Shown here: positions 35,187-45,469 of the stretch, piece after piece
Position numbering within the stretch: the stretch's first letter is position 1
Layout of the letters: each line of letters opens with the position of its first letter
Assembly (NCBI RefSeq): GCF_025685395.1
Contig: NZ_JAGSYA010000004.1
Span: 682,001 to 746,000, forward strand
Length of the DNA: 64,000 nt
Reading direction: 5' to 3'
Source of the DNA: Terriglobus tenax
GTDB taxonomy: Bacteria > Acidobacteriota > Terriglobia > Terriglobales > Acidobacteriaceae
The notes under the pieces: model-generated
Databases searched by the model: none
The model's input: the letters and a program-made list of their open reading frames with translations, nothing else
What the model was told of the DNA's origin: nothing
Made by a program: the position numbers and the translations under genes

Positions 35187-36167
35187 CTACAGCCACGTCT
35201 CCGTACGCTCCCACCGCGTGGGCCGCATGGACAGGTACTGCACCACCCTTGGCAGCACGCCCCTATTTGGGCTGCTGCCGTGCGGCAGCATTGCGTGCCA
35301 GATCACCAGGTCGCCAGCGCCGGCTGCGATGGGCTGCGCTCCCGCATGACCGAGAATTGCCTCGCGCGGATGACTTCCCTCCGGCAGTGCATCCAGCCAG
35401 TCGCCCAGCGTGCGATGAAACCCCGGGATGCAGCAGAACGCTCCCTGGTGCGCCGGTGTGTCCGTCAGGTAGAGAATTCCCTGGATATCCAGTGTGTGCG
35501 GCCGCGCCAGCGAATAATCCCAATGGAGATGCGGCCCCGGAAACAGCCATCCCGGCTTCTCCGGGGGATTCAGGCCGCCCTGATCGATGGTGGGCCACAG
35601 GTCCTCGCGTCCCCAGAGCTGCGCAAACGCCTTCACCACACGCGGAGTCTTCCGGTTCGCCACAAACGCAGGATTCATCAGCGTGCGTACCCAGATGCTA
35701 TGTCCCTGCGGATTGCGGTACCAGCTCCCGGGGTCATCCGGGACGGCCCCAAGATGCTCATACACGGCTGCCGCGGCGGCGGCGGCCTGCTCCGGCGAGA
35801 CCGCATTGCGCAGGATCACATAGCCGTACTCATCCCAGTGCCGCAGGTCCTCCTCAGAAAGCCCTTCGACATTGTCCAGGTTTCCCGCAGCCGATCCGAC
35901 GGTCTCACCGGCAAGCGCGCGGCGCAGGCGCTCCAACTCGCCCTCGTCCATCTGGCCGTTATGGCCATCGAGAATCCACTGTTCAAACGCATCGAAGGCA
36001 GGCCGCTTCTCCAGGACGAACCGGCTGACCTCCAGCCCGTTTACCCCAAGCGCACTGAACAACGCCTGTTGCAGATCCCAGGCAGGCGCCGGGCGCCTCT
36101 CGGATAGATGTTCCCAATACTCCCGCAGCAGCGGAATCTCAAAGATGCTTTCCTTAACCGCTCCCAT
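35187..36167 (-). CDS. Phytanoyl-CoA dioxygenase family protein (PhyH)
   Basis: The 326-residue product has the non-haem iron triad of Fe(II)/2-oxoglutarate dioxygenases: H215-x-D217 (HLHWDY) and H296 (MLPHGSSPNRG), with R303 placed for 2-oxoglutarate. Other family segments are EYGYVILRNAVSPEQ and GILYLTDTPAHQGAFCCIPG. It would hydroxylate a small molecule or lipid; substrate unknown. The first 100 residues form an extension before the catalytic core. Single gene, 43 bases upstream of which lies the Nudix gene end. Confidence 0.85.
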   Translation of the reverse strand: MGAVKESIFEIPLLREYWEHLSERRPAPAWDLQQALFSALGVNGLEVSRFVLEKRPAFDAFEQWILDGHNGQMDEGELERLRRALAGETVGSAAGNLDNVEGLSEEDLRHWDEYGYVILRNAVSPEQAAAAAAAVYEHLGAVPDDPGSWYRNPQGHSIWVRTLMNPAFVANRKTPRVVKAFAQLWGREDLWPTIDQGGLNPPEKPGWLFPGPHLHWDYSLARPHTLDIQGILYLTDTPAHQGAFCCIPGFHRTLGDWLDALPEGSHPREAILGHAGAQPIAAGAGDLVIWHAMLPHGSSPNRGVLPRVVQYLSMRPTRWERTETWL

Positions 36168-36210
36168 CGTTCCCTCTCAGCACAAGCAGCAGGCGCAGCA
36201 ACGCGCGGCA

Positions 36211-36648
36211 CTAGCGTAACAGCAAGGCCTTCTCCAGTACCGTCAGCGTGAACTCCGCGATTGCGATCTCAGGGCTGCGAAGGTTAGCAACCGGCACCCA
36301 GGCGACATCCATGGCATCGTCATCGCATTCGAGCACACCGCCGCGCAATTCGCACAGGTAGTCCACCAGCACATAGTGATAGAGAACCCGCCCGTCGCGA
36401 TCGCGGACAACCCGGTCCAGGGTCTCAACGTGCCTGAGCGGCACCACGGTCAGGCCGGTCTCTTCTCTGACCTCGCGGGCAACGCCCTCCTGCAGGCTCT
36501 CGCCCAGTTCCAGGCGGCCACCCGGCAGGCTCCACTCGCCCTTCAGCGGTTCGCGGCCACGACGCACCAGCAGAACGTTGTTGTCCTGAAAGACAATCGC
36601 CCCCACTCCGACGATGGGGGCGCTGGGATATTCGCGGTTATCGCTCAT
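36211..36648 (-). CDS. Nudix hydrolase
   Basis: The 145-residue protein has an intact Nudix box, GGRLELGESLQEGVAREV followed by REETGL (G-x5-E-x7-REUxEExGU). The domain opens with VGVGAIVFQDNNVLLVRRG. It hydrolyses a nucleoside diphosphate linked to another group; the exact substrate is not readable, but size and the LVRRGREPLKGEW segment resemble ADP-ribose or NADH-type pyrophosphatases. Its ATG overlaps the stop of the upstream nitroreductase (ATGA), so the two are translationally coupled. Confidence 0.88.
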   Translation of the reverse strand: MSDNREYPSAPIVGVGAIVFQDNNVLLVRRGREPLKGEWSLPGGRLELGESLQEGVAREVREETGLTVVPLRHVETLDRVVRDRDGRVLYHYVLVDYLCELRGGVLECDDDAMDVAWVPVANLRSPEIAIAEFTLTVLEKALLLR

Positions 36649-37295
36649 TTCAGCGGTTTGCCAAACTCCTCGCAGAAGACCGTGTGCGAAAACGGAAAAC
36701 GTCCCCCATTGAACTTCTCCTGCCCATGCGCGCTTCCAACCGCCAGCAACGCCACGACCCAGTAGCTCATGGGAAGGCGCAGCACCTCATGCACCTTGTC
36801 CTGCTCAAAGCCTTCCATCGGAGCCGTATCGTAGCCCAGCACCTCAGCCATCATCAGCATGTGGGTAAAGGCGATCATCACCTGCTTGTTCAGCCAGCCG
36901 TGCATCTGGTCAGAGTTGAACTCAGCAAAGTACTGCGGAATGCTCTCGCGCGAGGCCGCGGCAAAGCTCTCGCTCATGCCGCCCTTCAGGCCGGAGTCAA
37001 TCACATCGTCCAGGTCCTTGCGCCAGGCATCCACATCGCCGCAGGCCACAATCACGGCACTTGCCTCTTCCACCTTGGCCTGGTTGAAACAGGCTCCGCG
37101 CAGGCGGCGCTTCTGTTCCGGCTGCTGCACCACTACAAAGCGCCAGGGCTGCAGGTTATAGCTGCTGGGAGCCTGCAGACCGGCCTCTAAAATTTTGCGC
37201 AGATCATCCTGCGGCATGGGTTCGCCGTCAAAGCTCTGGCTTGCACGACGCTCGCGAATTGCCTGTGCGAGCGATTTGATTTCGGCGCGGCTCAT
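36645..37295 (-). CDS. Nitroreductase family protein (FMN)
   Basis: The 216-residue product has RRASQSFDGEPMP and the APSSYNLQPWRFVVV FMN-binding segment at about 42-56, plus the C-terminal ALLAVGSAHG region where the family has L..GYP. These dimeric FMN enzymes reduce nitro compounds, quinones or flavins with NAD(P)H. Overlap with the Nudix gene suggests a shared role, perhaps cofactor housekeeping. Start ATG 37295 lies 10 bases after AAGG. No redox regulator nearby. Confidence 0.85.
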   Translation of the reverse strand: MSRAEIKSLAQAIRERRASQSFDGEPMPQDDLRKILEAGLQAPSSYNLQPWRFVVVQQPEQKRRLRGACFNQAKVEEASAVIVACGDVDAWRKDLDDVIDSGLKGGMSESFAAASRESIPQYFAEFNSDQMHGWLNKQVMIAFTHMLMMAEVLGYDTAPMEGFEQDKVHEVLRLPMSYWVVALLAVGSAHGQEKFNGGRFPFSHTVFCEEFGKPLK

Positions 37296-37344
37296 TCGTT
37301 GCTTTACCTTGCTCCTTCAAAACGTGGCCGTGGCCCGTACCCGC

Positions 37345-38346
37345 TCAGCGCAGGTTTTCCATGGGCTCTTCCGTCGCAAAGGCAGACGCACCTGCGGCCT
37401 CCGACGACACCCAGACTCCATGAAAGGCTGAACGAAGCTCAGGATACGCGAGGACAAGCGTTCGTGCAGCCTCGGTATTCCGTTTGCGGGCCGCCACGGA
37501 GTCGCCCATCGTCTCTACCTTCAGATGAACCACAAGGTCCACCTTGTCTTTGCTGACGCTGTCATTGAAGCCAAAACCTGTAATGCGGTACTCGCTGCCA
37601 TCCGTAGCGCGCAGCACCAGCGGCTGCTCCGCGGAAAGCCCCTTCTGTACCACCGGAGGCGCGGCGGCAGAGGCCTCCGTACGCAGCTTTTCCAGGTGCG
37701 TGCTGCCTACAAACCCAACGGGCTGCAGCAGTTCCGCAGCCTGCTGGTAATACAGCCATGCGTTCCACGGCTGGTTCTGCCTGGCCATGGTGCGCGCCGT
37801 CGTCCAGTAGTACAGCCCGTCTTTGCCTGCGGAGGTCGTCGCCTTGGGGTAGATACCCGCAAGCTTCCATCCGCCCTCGTTGCGCAGCAGCATGCTGATA
37901 CGCCACGGGTTCGCTCCCCCGGCATTCACAATGGCAAAGGCGTACTTGCCTGCCGGCAGGCCGTCGATGATGAAATCCGTTTCTGTCGAACTCTGATTCA
38001 GGGTGCAGAAAAACTGCCCGGTCGCGGGTGAGCCGTCCGTATTGGGCTTCAGGCCGGTCGCATCCAGCAGCCACACGCTCTCCACCGCCAGAGGAGATCC
38101 CTTCAGCTTTGGAGACGTATCGCCGGTCAGCGAGGCCACCGCGGCGAAGTTGCTCGCCAGATCTGCGCTGCTCTGAGCCTTAATTGCCGCCGGATCGTTG
38201 GCCTGCATCGCCAGCGCCAGCGTCCGCGCCGCCTGCGCAATTCCATCGCGGTCAATGGCCTGCATCTGCGACTGGGTGGTACATGTCTCCGCCGCCAGCG
38301 GACCGGCAGCTAACAGAACAGCAAACACGGCAGACAAACGCTTCAT
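37345..38346 (-). CDS. Exported hypothetical protein (333 aa)
   Basis: ATG 38346 starts a clear signal peptide (MKRLSAVFAVLLAAGPLAA). The mature protein has no recognised domain. Visible parts are an Ala/Gln-rich N-terminal helix region (AQAARTLALAMQANDPAAIK), a central beta-rich part (FIIDGLPAGKYAFAIVNAGG), a tetratricopeptide-like stretch (YYWTTARTMARQNQPWNAW LYYQQAAELL) and a C-terminal part with ATDGSEYRITGFGF. It is probably periplasmic. It is divergent from the STN-domain gene at 38472, sharing a 125-base promoter region. Confidence 0.65.
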   Translation of the reverse strand: MKRLSAVFAVLLAAGPLAAETCTTQSQMQAIDRDGIAQAARTLALAMQANDPAAIKAQSSADLASNFAAVASLTGDTSPKLKGSPLAVESVWLLDATGLKPNTDGSPATGQFFCTLNQSSTETDFIIDGLPAGKYAFAIVNAGGANPWRISMLLRNEGGWKLAGIYPKATTSAGKDGLYYWTTARTMARQNQPWNAWLYYQQAAELLQPVGFVGSTHLEKLRTEASAAAPPVVQKGLSAEQPLVLRATDGSEYRITGFGFNDSVSKDKVDLVVHLKVETMGDSVAARKRNTEAARTLVLAYPELRSAFHGVWVSSEAAGASAFATEEPMENLR

Positions 38347-38471
38347 TCCGGAACCCCGGCCGCGAAATTCCGGGGCTTTGCACCTGCCAACCCCTCGCGG
38401 CATTGATTAGTCTAGTTGAGATAGACGCAGTCTGCGCTCGTTTCCGGCTCAACCAGCGTCTAATCCTTTGT

Positions 38472-39209
38472 ATGCAGCGCAAAACCATCGTCTTCGGAGT
38501 TTGCCTCCTTCTGTCCGGCCTCGCACTCCACGCCCAGCAGAAGCCTTCGGCTGCCTTGCCGGCCACGCCTCCGACAGCCCTGGCTCCCACCGCACCGGCA
38601 CCGGTTGCGCCCGCTACCACTCCGCCGCAGGTGACCTATCAGAATGGCATCCTCACTGTAACCACGGACAACTCCAGCCTGAACCAGACCCTGCGCGAGA
38701 TCGCCCGCAAGACCGGCATGAACATTACCGGTGGAGTCAACGAAGAACGCATCTTCGGAAGCTATGGCCCGGCCAAGACGGGCGCGGTACTGCGCCAACT
38801 GCTCGACGGCACAACCAGCAACATGCTCTTCCAGGAGGCGACGGCCACGCAGGCCGCACACCTGACGCTCAGCGCTCGCCAAGGCTCTCCCACGCCGCCC
38901 AGCGTCTTCGCCGCCAACCAGCGCCGCGACCAGGAAGACTCCTTCATCCGTTCCACGCCACCGGAGCAGAACAATGTTCCCAGGCCTGCTTCGCCGCCTC
39001 CACCGCAGCAGGGTGGTGTTCCCATCGGCTCCTTTGGCCCGCCAGCGCAGGCCGATGGCTCCCAGCCGTCTCAACAGGTGAACGATGGCAATGACAACGG
39101 CGACAACAACCAGCAACAGGATCAGCAACAGTCGCCCAACGGTGTGAAGACTCCTGAACAGCTACTGCAGCAGTTGATGCAGATGCGCCAGCAGCAGAAC
39201 GGCAAATAA
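38472..39209 (+). CDS. Exported protein with an STN (secretin/TonB N-terminus)-like domain and Gln/Asn-rich tail
   Basis: The 245-residue product has a signal peptide (MQRKTIVFGVCLLLSGLALH), a Pro/Ala linker, then at about 57-115 ILTVTTDNSSLNQTLREIAR with KTGMNITG and GAVLRQLLDGT, the beta-alpha-beta pattern of the short domain at the N-terminus of secretins and FecA-type receptors. The remainder is Pro-rich and ends in a Gln/Asn-rich tail (NDNGDNNQQQDQQQ) and a final Q/M helix. There is no secretin or barrel domain, so it is a free-standing STN protein, perhaps a periplasmic adaptor. Own terminator follows. Confidence 0.65.
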   Translation: MQRKTIVFGVCLLLSGLALHAQQKPSAALPATPPTALAPTAPAPVAPATTPPQVTYQNGILTVTTDNSSLNQTLREIARKTGMNITGGVNEERIFGSYGPAKTGAVLRQLLDGTTSNMLFQEATATQAAHLTLSARQGSPTPPSVFAANQRRDQEDSFIRSTPPEQNNVPRPASPPPPQQGGVPIGSFGPPAQADGSQPSQQVNDGNDNGDNNQQQDQQQSPNGVKTPEQLLQQLMQMRQQQNGK

Positions 39210-39211
39210 GA

Positions 39212-39237
39212 AACGGGAACCCCTAAGGGCTCCCGTT
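39212..39237 (+). terminator. Intrinsic terminator of the STN-domain gene
   Basis: AACGGGA and CCC pair with GGG and TCCCGTT with a single internal mismatch; CTCTTTCT follows. It starts 2 bases after the stop codon. Confidence 0.7.
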
Positions 39238-39267
39238 CTCTTTCTGATCGAATACCTTGGAAAATCA

Positions 39268-39420
39268 CTAGCCCGCAATCGTCCGCGCCGGCGCCGAGGC
39301 GACCCGTGTGGCCGCCACCGAACGCGCATGGACACGGAAGATGGCGAATAGCGCCTGGCAAACACCATAAGCCAGCAGAACACCTGCCGCCAGCGATGCC
39401 AGAACCGCACTCAGAATCAT
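39268..39420 (-). CDS. Small membrane protein (50 aa)
   Basis: Reading the minus strand from ATG 39420 gives MILSAVLASLAAGVLLAYGV, then CQALFAIFRVHARSVAATRV and a short tail ending TIAG, with a stop at 39270-39268. One hydrophobic helix is followed by an amphipathic basic segment (FRVHARSVAATR). The frame is intact, codon use matches the neighbourhood and the fall in hydrophobicity after residue 28 is typical of one-helix proteins. The ribosome site is weak. Function unknown. Confidence 0.55.
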   Translation of the reverse strand: MILSAVLASLAAGVLLAYGVCQALFAIFRVHARSVAATRVASAPARTIAG

Positions 39421-39630
39421 GACTGATGTCACCACGCCAACTCCCCGCCGGGATCACTGCCCGGCGTTCTTATTATTTCAACACATCCGCATTGCGCAAG
39501 CATGACTTAGCGGCATCTGTTGATGCTTCAGATACAGTCTTTCCGCGCCGTGTTGCCTCACCCGTCGCCCTACCGGGGGTGACAAAGGATGTACTCTAGA
39601 GTTTTGCGGCCAGCCCGCGATTGCTTGCCT

Positions 39631-42459
39631 ATGAGCATTACTCACATCACGGTCCGCGGTGCCCGCCAGCACAACCTGAAGAACATCTCCGTCTCCATTC
39701 CTCGCAACACGCTGACGGTGGTTACCGGCCTCTCCGGTTCGGGCAAGTCCTCACTCGCCTTTGACACCATCTACGCCGAGGGCCAGCGCCGCTACGTCGA
39801 GACGCTCTCCGCCTACGCCCGCCAGTTCCTGGACCAGATGGAGCGGCCGGACGTCGACGCCATCGAGGGACTCTCCCCGGCCATCTCCATCGAGCAGAAG
39901 ACCACCTCGCGCTCGCCGCGCTCCACCGTTGGCACCATCACGGAGATCTACGACTACCTGCGCCTGCTCTATGCCTCGGTCGGCCAGCCGCACTGCCCCA
40001 ACTGCGGACGCCCCATCAGCCGACAGAGCGCCGACCAGATTGTCGAGCGCATCGTCGCCCTCTCCCCCGGCGAACGCATCACCGTCTTCGCCCCCATCGT
40101 CCGCGGACGCAAGGGCGAGTTCCGCGAAGAACTCGAAGCGCTGGACCAGCAGGGCTTCCGAGCCCGCATCGACGGCGAAGTTACTGAGATCACCGAGGGC
40201 ATGCGCCTGGAGAAGCGCAAAAACCACACCGTCGAGGCCATCGTCGACCGCGTCATTCTGAAGCTTGGCGCGGACGGAAAGCCGGACACCCGCCGCCTGG
40301 AGGCCTCCGTCGCCAAGGCTCTGCAGATGGCCAACGGTCTGGTTCTGATCGGCATCGCGGGCATGGACGAGACGCTCTACTCCTCGTCCATGGCCTGCCC
40401 GGAGTGCGGCATCAATGTGCCCAAGCTGGAGCCGCGCAGCTTCAGCTTCAACTCCACCTACGGCGCCTGCCCGGAGTGCCACGGCCTGGGCAGCATCTAC
40501 GATTTCGACCCCGCCAAGACCATCACCGACTGGTCCAAGCCCCTGCTCGACGGCGCCATGGGTCCGGGTTCTGCCTCGCAATACCTGCTCAAGCTCATCA
40601 AGCTGGCGGCGGAGAAGTACAAGATCGACCTGAAGAAGCCTTTCGAGTCGCTTTCAGACGCGCATCAGAAGCTGCTTTTGTACGGTCCTCCAAAGGGCGA
40701 GACCAGCCGTACCGGCTTCCACGGCATCCTGAGCTACCTGCGCGATTCGCTGGAAGAGACCAAGTCCGACGGCTACCGCGAATACATGATGCAGTACATG
40801 TCGGCTTCGCTGTGCCCCGCCTGCAAAGGAGCACGCCTGCGCCCGGAGTCGCTCGCCGTTCGTGTCGATGGCAAGTCCATCGCCGACTTCACCTCCATGG
40901 CGCTGGACATCGCGCTCGACACTGCGCGCACCCTCAAGTTCACCGGCCGCGAGCAGATCATCGCCGACCGCCTGCAACGCGAAGTCATCGAGCGCCTCGA
41001 GTTCCTGAATGCCGTTGGCCTCAGCTATCTCTCCCTCGATCGCTCCGCGGCGACCCTATCCGGCGGTGAAGGTCAGCGCATCCGTCTCGCTACGCAGATC
41101 GGCTCCCGCCTGCGCGGTGTGCTCTATGTGCTGGACGAGCCCTCCATCGGTCTGCACCAGCGCGACAATCAGCGCCTGATCACCGCGCTGGAAAGCCTGC
41201 GCGACCTGGGCAACACCGTCCTTGTGGTGGAGCACGACGAAGACACCATCCGCAAGGCCGACTACGTCATCGACATCGGCCCCGGCGCCGGCAAGAACGG
41301 CGGCCACCTGCTGCTGCAGGGCACGCCACAGCAGATGATGGAGGACCCGCACTCGCTCACGGGGCTCTACCTGTCGAACCAGATCGCCATCTCCGCCCGC
41401 ACCGAGCCGCGTCCTCTGACGGGCAAATGGGTCACGATTGACGGAGCAAAAGGCCACAACCTGAAGGACGTCACGGCCAAGGTCCCTGTCGGCATCATGA
41501 CGGTGGTCACCGGCGTCTCGGGCTCCGGCAAGTCGACGCTGATCAACGACACTCTTTACCGCGCGCTGGCGAAGGAGCTCTACGGCAGCCGCGAGGAGCC
41601 CGAGCCTTACAAGTCCATCAAGGGCTTTGAGGAGTTCGACAAGGTCATCCAGATTGACCAGTCACCCATTGGACGCAGCCCGCGCTCGAATCCGGCCACC
41701 TACACCGGAGTCTTCACCGCCATCCGCGACCTGTTCGCCATGCTGCCCGAAAGTCGCGAACGCGGCTACAAGCCCGGCCGCTTCAGCTTCAACGTACAGG
41801 GCGGACGCTGCGAGGCCTGCCAGGGCGACGGTCAGAGGCGCATTGAGATGAACTTCCTGCCGGACGTCTATGTGCTGTGCGAGGTCTGCAACGGCCGCCG
41901 CTACAACCAGGAGACGCTGGCCGTAAAGTTCAAGGGCTACTCCATCGCGGACATTTTGGAACTCGCCATCGAAGACGCTTTGCCCATCCTCGAAGACATT
42001 CCCAACGTGAAGGTAAAGCTGCAGACGCTGGTGGATGTCGGCCTTGGCTACATTCACCTGGGGCAGTCGGCCACGACGCTCTCTGGCGGCGAGGCGCAGC
42101 GCATGAAGCTGGCCCGCGAGCTGAGCAAGCGGCAGACGGGCCGCACCATGTACATGCTGGACGAGCCCACTACCGGCCTGCACTTTGACGACGTCCGCAA
42201 GCTGCTGGACGTGCTGCACAAGCTGGCCGACCTGGGCAATACGGTGCTGATCATCGAGCACAACCTTGACATCATCCGCAACGCCGACTGGATTATCGAC
42301 ATGGGTCCCGAAGGCGGTTCCGGCGGTGGTACGGTGGTTGCTGCCGGCATCCCGGCAGAGGTGGCGAAGGTCAAGGGCTCGCATACCGCGGAGTTCCTGA
42401 GCCGCTACTTCGTGGAAACAAAAACACCCGCCAGACCGGCTAAGAAGGCGAAGAAGTGA
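39631..42459 (+). CDS. uvrA: Excinuclease ABC subunit A
   Basis: ATG 39631 gives [20 protein letters not shown] and 942 residues. It has two ABC ATPase modules with Walker [10 protein letters not shown] and GVSGSGKST, signature motifs [11 protein letters not shown] and [11 protein letters not shown], and zinc-finger cysteines (CPNCG, CPECG...CPEC, CEAC...CEVC) with the UvrB-interaction region between. UvrA scans DNA for bulky lesions and loads UvrB. It overlaps the next gene by 4 bases (GTGA). Confidence 0.98.
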   Translation: MSITHITVRGARQHNLKNISVSIPRNTLTVVTGLSGSGKSSLAFDTIYAEGQRRYVETLSAYARQFLDQMERPDVDAIEGLSPAISIEQKTTSRSPRSTVGTITEIYDYLRLLYASVGQPHCPNCGRPISRQSADQIVERIVALSPGERITVFAPIVRGRKGEFREELEALDQQGFRARIDGEVTEITEGMRLEKRKNHTVEAIVDRVILKLGADGKPDTRRLEASVAKALQMANGLVLIGIAGMDETLYSSSMACPECGINVPKLEPRSFSFNSTYGACPECHGLGSIYDFDPAKTITDWSKPLLDGAMGPGSASQYLLKLIKLAAEKYKIDLKKPFESLSDAHQKLLLYGPPKGETSRTGFHGILSYLRDSLEETKSDGYREYMMQYMSASLCPACKGARLRPESLAVRVDGKSIADFTSMALDIALDTARTLKFTGREQIIADRLQREVIERLEFLNAVGLSYLSLDRSAATLSGGEGQRIRLATQIGSRLRGVLYVLDEPSIGLHQRDNQRLITALESLRDLGNTVLVVEHDEDTIRKADYVIDIGPGAGKNGGHLLLQGTPQQMMEDPHSLTGLYLSNQIAISARTEPRPLTGKWVTIDGAKGHNLKDVTAKVPVGIMTVVTGVSGSGKSTLINDTLYRALAKELYGSREEPEPYKSIKGFEEFDKVIQIDQSPIGRSPRSNPATYTGVFTAIRDLFAMLPESRERGYKPGRFSFNVQGGRCEACQGDGQRRIEMNFLPDVYVLCEVCNGRRYNQETLAVKFKGYSIADILELAIEDALPILEDIPNVKVKLQTLVDVGLGYIHLGQSATTLSGGEAQRMKLARELSKRQTGRTMYMLDEPTTGLHFDDVRKLLDVLHKLADLGNTVLIIEHNLDIIRNADWIIDMGPEGGSGGGTVVAAGIPAEVAKVKGSHTAEFLSRYFVETKTPARPAKKAKK

Positions 42460-43364
42460 GCGAGAACAACAACGGCTTCGAGATCGACCAGGAGCGCGCG
42501 GAAGAGAACTTTCGCCGCCTGGAAGAGGCGTTGCAGTCCAGCCAGCCAATACGGCGGCAGCCGCACCTGGGCTATGGCGTTGTCTTTGCCGCCTCCGCCT
42601 TTTTACTACTGCTCGTCGCCACCTCGGCGCTGGTTTTCCTTGTTGGCCTGCACGACCACAAGCTGCAGAAGGACGCTCTGGAGAAAATCGCCAACCTGCC
42701 GCGCATCTCGGTCTACGCCATGGGCATCGCCTACGCGGGCACCTTCTCCTGGGCCTTCTTCCTCTATCCGCGCTTCTGGCAGCGGCCCTACTTCGACGTA
42801 CTGCAGTGGAACTTCGCCGCTGTGCGCCGTTACTGGCGCCTGCTTTTGCTGGGCGGCGTTGGCCTTTCCGCCGCTGCCGGCCTTGCGGAGCGCTTTGTCA
42901 CCGTGCCGGACACGGCCCCGATGAACGCTTTCTTCAAGAATCCGCTGGACCTGTGGCTGATCACGATCTTCGGCTCGACCATCGCCCCGTTTTTTGAGGA
43001 GATGATCTTCCGCGGCTACCTTCTGCCGGGCGTCGCCATCGCCTTTGACTGGCTGCGTATGGAGCGGTCCGATACCGCCCGCGCCCACTGGGAATCGACC
43101 GATACCCTCAGCCTGCAGGCCATTCTCTTCTCAGGCATCGTCACCAGCATTGGCTTCGCGTCCCTGCATGCCTCGCAACTGGCAGACACCTGGGGCGCCG
43201 TTGCACTGCTGTTCTGCGTCAGTTGCGTGCTGACTACCGTCCGCGTCCGCCTGCGCTCGCTGGCGGCTTCCACGCTGCTGCACGCCGCTTACAACGGCAC
43301 GCTGTTCCTGCTGACCTTCATTGCGACCGGCGGCTACCGGCATCTGGATAAGCTGCAGCAGTAA
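42456..43364 (+). CDS. CPBP family intramembrane glutamic protease
   Basis: The 302-residue protein starts at a GTG overlapping the uvrA stop. It has a cytoplasmic acidic N-terminus, about eight hydrophobic segments, and the CPBP motifs: FFEEMIFRG (EExxxR), FASLHASQ and TLLHAAYN (HxxxN/B-like). Such Abi/CPBP proteins cleave within membranes (Rce1-like) or act in bacteriocin self-immunity. The overlap with uvrA suggests joint transcription, but a functional link is not evident. Confidence 0.87.
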   Translation: MSENNNGFEIDQERAEENFRRLEEALQSSQPIRRQPHLGYGVVFAASAFLLLLVATSALVFLVGLHDHKLQKDALEKIANLPRISVYAMGIAYAGTFSWAFFLYPRFWQRPYFDVLQWNFAAVRRYWRLLLLGGVGLSAAAGLAERFVTVPDTAPMNAFFKNPLDLWLITIFGSTIAPFFEEMIFRGYLLPGVAIAFDWLRMERSDTARAHWESTDTLSLQAILFSGIVTSIGFASLHASQLADTWGAVALLFCVSCVLTTVRVRLRSLAASTLLHAAYNGTLFLLTFIATGGYRHLDKLQQ

Positions 43365-43413
43365 GCATTCCTTCCTGTTTTTCCTTCTCATCCTGACTAA
43401 AATCAATCCTGAG

Positions 43414-44019
43414 ATGACCGACCGTAACGCCGCCTCCGAAAAGCAAGACCTTCTAGATCTGATCGCCACCCTCTCCTTCCGCCTGGGCGACTTCACCTTG
43501 TCGTCGGGAGCGAAGTCCGATTACTACATCGACTGCCGCATCACTACGCTGCACGCCGAGGGTGGCCGCCTGACCGGCCTGGTGCTCTATGACCTGATCC
43601 GCGAGAACTTTCCGGAGGCCGAGGCTGTGGGTGGGCTGACAATGGGCGCTGACCCGGTCGTCTCCAACACCGCCAGCGCCTCCGCCTGGTACGCCAAAGA
43701 TCACCCCGGCCATCCCTTGCTGAACGGCTTTCTTGTCCGCAAGCAACCCAAGGGGCATGGAGCGGGTCGCCAGGTGGAGGGTTTCCTGAAGCAGGGTGCG
43801 AAGGTTGTGATTGTGGACGATGTTTGCACCACCGGCGGCAGCACCATCACCGCAATTGAGGCCGTCAAAGCCGCAGGCATGGAGATCATCGGCATCCTCT
43901 GTCTGGTGGATCGCGAGCAGGGCGGACGCGCCAACATCGAAGCCGCAGCTGCGGGAGCACCGTTTATCGCGGCCTTCACTGCGAATGATGTGCGGGCAGC
44001 GCATGTGGCGTTGCAGTAG
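43414..44019 (+). CDS. pyrE: Orotate phosphoribosyltransferase
   Basis: ATG 43414 gives 201 residues. The PRPP-binding loop VVIVDDVCTTGGS, the FTLSSGAKSDYYIDCR opening and the GLTMGADPV segment identify OPRT, which joins orotate and PRPP to OMP in pyrimidine synthesis. It is 49 bases after the CPBP gene, so probably in the uvrA unit. KQPKGHGAGRQVEG is the catalytic flexible loop. Confidence 0.93.
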   Translation: MTDRNAASEKQDLLDLIATLSFRLGDFTLSSGAKSDYYIDCRITTLHAEGGRLTGLVLYDLIRENFPEAEAVGGLTMGADPVVSNTASASAWYAKDHPGHPLLNGFLVRKQPKGHGAGRQVEGFLKQGAKVVIVDDVCTTGGSTITAIEAVKAAGMEIIGILCLVDREQGGRANIEAAAAGAPFIAAFTANDVRAAHVALQ

Positions 44020-44025
44020 CAGTTT

Positions 44026-44353
44026 CTAGATATCCAGACTCATTTTCTTATGAGTCTGGATCGAATCGTAGATCAAGCGAATCACCCAGCCCAGAAACAA
44101 CCACCAGGCGCTCCCGCCAATCCCCCACAACAAGATTCCGAACGCCAACTTCCCATCCCACATGGCCGAAAAAGCCACGAGTGCAACGGGAATATCTACG
44201 AAGAAGAGGATGCAGACAAGCCATCCCTTCGGCCCATCCAAGTAAGGCTCTTGAGGTACCTGCTCCCAGAAAAGCAATTGCAAACAATACGACATGTAGT
44301 GTGGGAGCAAACCACCAAGTGCGGCTTATTGTCAGGATCGTCTGGGAGTTCAC
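44026..44353 (-). pseudogene. Hypothetical membrane protein, probably frameshifted
   Basis: Two overlapping minus-strand frames complement each other. From GTG 44353 (GGAGG 12 bases upstream) the frame gives TISRTWWFAPTLHVVLFAIAF, a convincing first membrane helix, but then becomes basic and featureless. The other frame, from 44310, gives VPQEPYLDGPKGW, LVCILFFVDIPVALVAFSAM and WGIGGSAWWLFLGWVIRLIY, clear further helices. Removing one base in the TTTT near 44271-44275 joins them into a single protein of about 107 residues with four helices. So a one-base insertion or a base-call error is likely. No family recognised. Confidence 0.5.
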
Positions 44354-44401
44354 ATCGGCATCTTACCTCCACGCCGACGACCTTCGATAGAATAAAAGGC
44401 G

Positions 44402-45469
44402 ATGATTCCTACCCTCGAATGGACCCCCGAAGGCGTCCGCTTCATCGACCAGACGAAGCTGCCGCTCGATGAAATCTACGTCACCGCCACCAGCTACCAG
44501 GACGTCGCCACCATCATCCGCGACATGATCGTTCGCGGAGCACCTGCCATCGGCGTCTCCGCCGCCATGGGCATTGCGCTTGGCGTTGACCGCAGTTCCG
44601 CCACCACTCTCGGTGCCCTGACCGCCGAGGTCGAAGAGATGAGCAAGGTGCTGGCCGCAACGCGCCCCACCGCCGTCAACCTCTTCTGGGCCATCGACCG
44701 CATGAACGATGTCTACAAGGCGTTGATCGCTAAGCCCGGCATCACCATCCCCGAGATCAAGTCTGCCCTCATCGCCGAAGCCCAGGCCATGTACGACGAA
44801 GACATTGCCGCCTGCAAGCGGATGGGCGCGCACGGCGCCGCTCTGCTGCCAAAGGAAGGTACTGTTCTGACCCACTGTAACGCCGGGGCCCTGGCCACCT
44901 GCGGTTACGGCACCGCGCTGGGAGTGATTCGTGCGGCAGTTGAGGCCGGACACAAGATTGACGTTCTGGCCGACGAGACCCGGCCCTACCTTCAGGGTGC
45001 CCGTCTAACGGCGTGGGAGTTGCTGTATGACAATATTCCCACCACGGTGCTGTGCGACAACATGGCAGGCGCACTGATGCGTCAGGGCCGCATCCAGGCT
45101 GTCATTGTGGGCTCGGACCGCATTGCCGCCAATGGCGACGTGGCCAACAAGATCGGCACCTACTCGGTCGCCGTTCTGGCCAAGGAACACGGGATCCCGT
45201 TCTACGTGGCCGCTCCGTGGTCGACGGTGGATATGAACACCGCCCATGGCGACCTGATTCCGATTGAGCAGCGCTCGGCCTACGAGGTGACGCACTCAAA
45301 CGGCAAGCAGATGACCCCCAACGGAGCCGGAATTGAGAACCCGGCCTTCGACGTCACCCCTGCAAAGTATGTGACGGCGATCATAACGGAGCGCGGCGTC
45401 CTTCGGGCACCCTATGAGGTGTCCATGAAGGAGATGCGTGATGCGGAGTCTGCCGTACCAGCCAATTAG
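44402..45469 (+). CDS. mtnA: S-methyl-5-thioribose-1-phosphate isomerase
   Basis: The 355-residue product has the family motifs [42 protein letters not shown] (catalytic Cys), [19 protein letters not shown] and [19 protein letters not shown] (catalytic Asp). The enzyme isomerises methylthioribose 1-phosphate to the ribulose form in the methionine salvage pathway, or acts in the related DHAP shunt. It is followed with overlap by a small membrane gene. No other mtn gene is here. Confidence 0.95.
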   Translation: MIPTLEWTPEGVRFIDQTKLPLDEIYVTATSYQDVATIIRDMIVRGAPAIGVSAAMGIALGVDRSSATTLGALTAEVEEMSKVLAATRPTAVNLFWAIDRMNDVYKALIAKPGITIPEIKSALIAEAQAMYDEDIAACKRMGAHGAALLPKEGTVLTHCNAGALATCGYGTALGVIRAAVEAGHKIDVLADETRPYLQGARLTAWELLYDNIPTTVLCDNMAGALMRQGRIQAVIVGSDRIAANGDVANKIGTYSVAVLAKEHGIPFYVAAPWSTVDMNTAHGDLIPIEQRSAYEVTHSNGKQMTPNGAGIENPAFDVTPAKYVTAIITERGVLRAPYEVSMKEMRDAESAVPAN

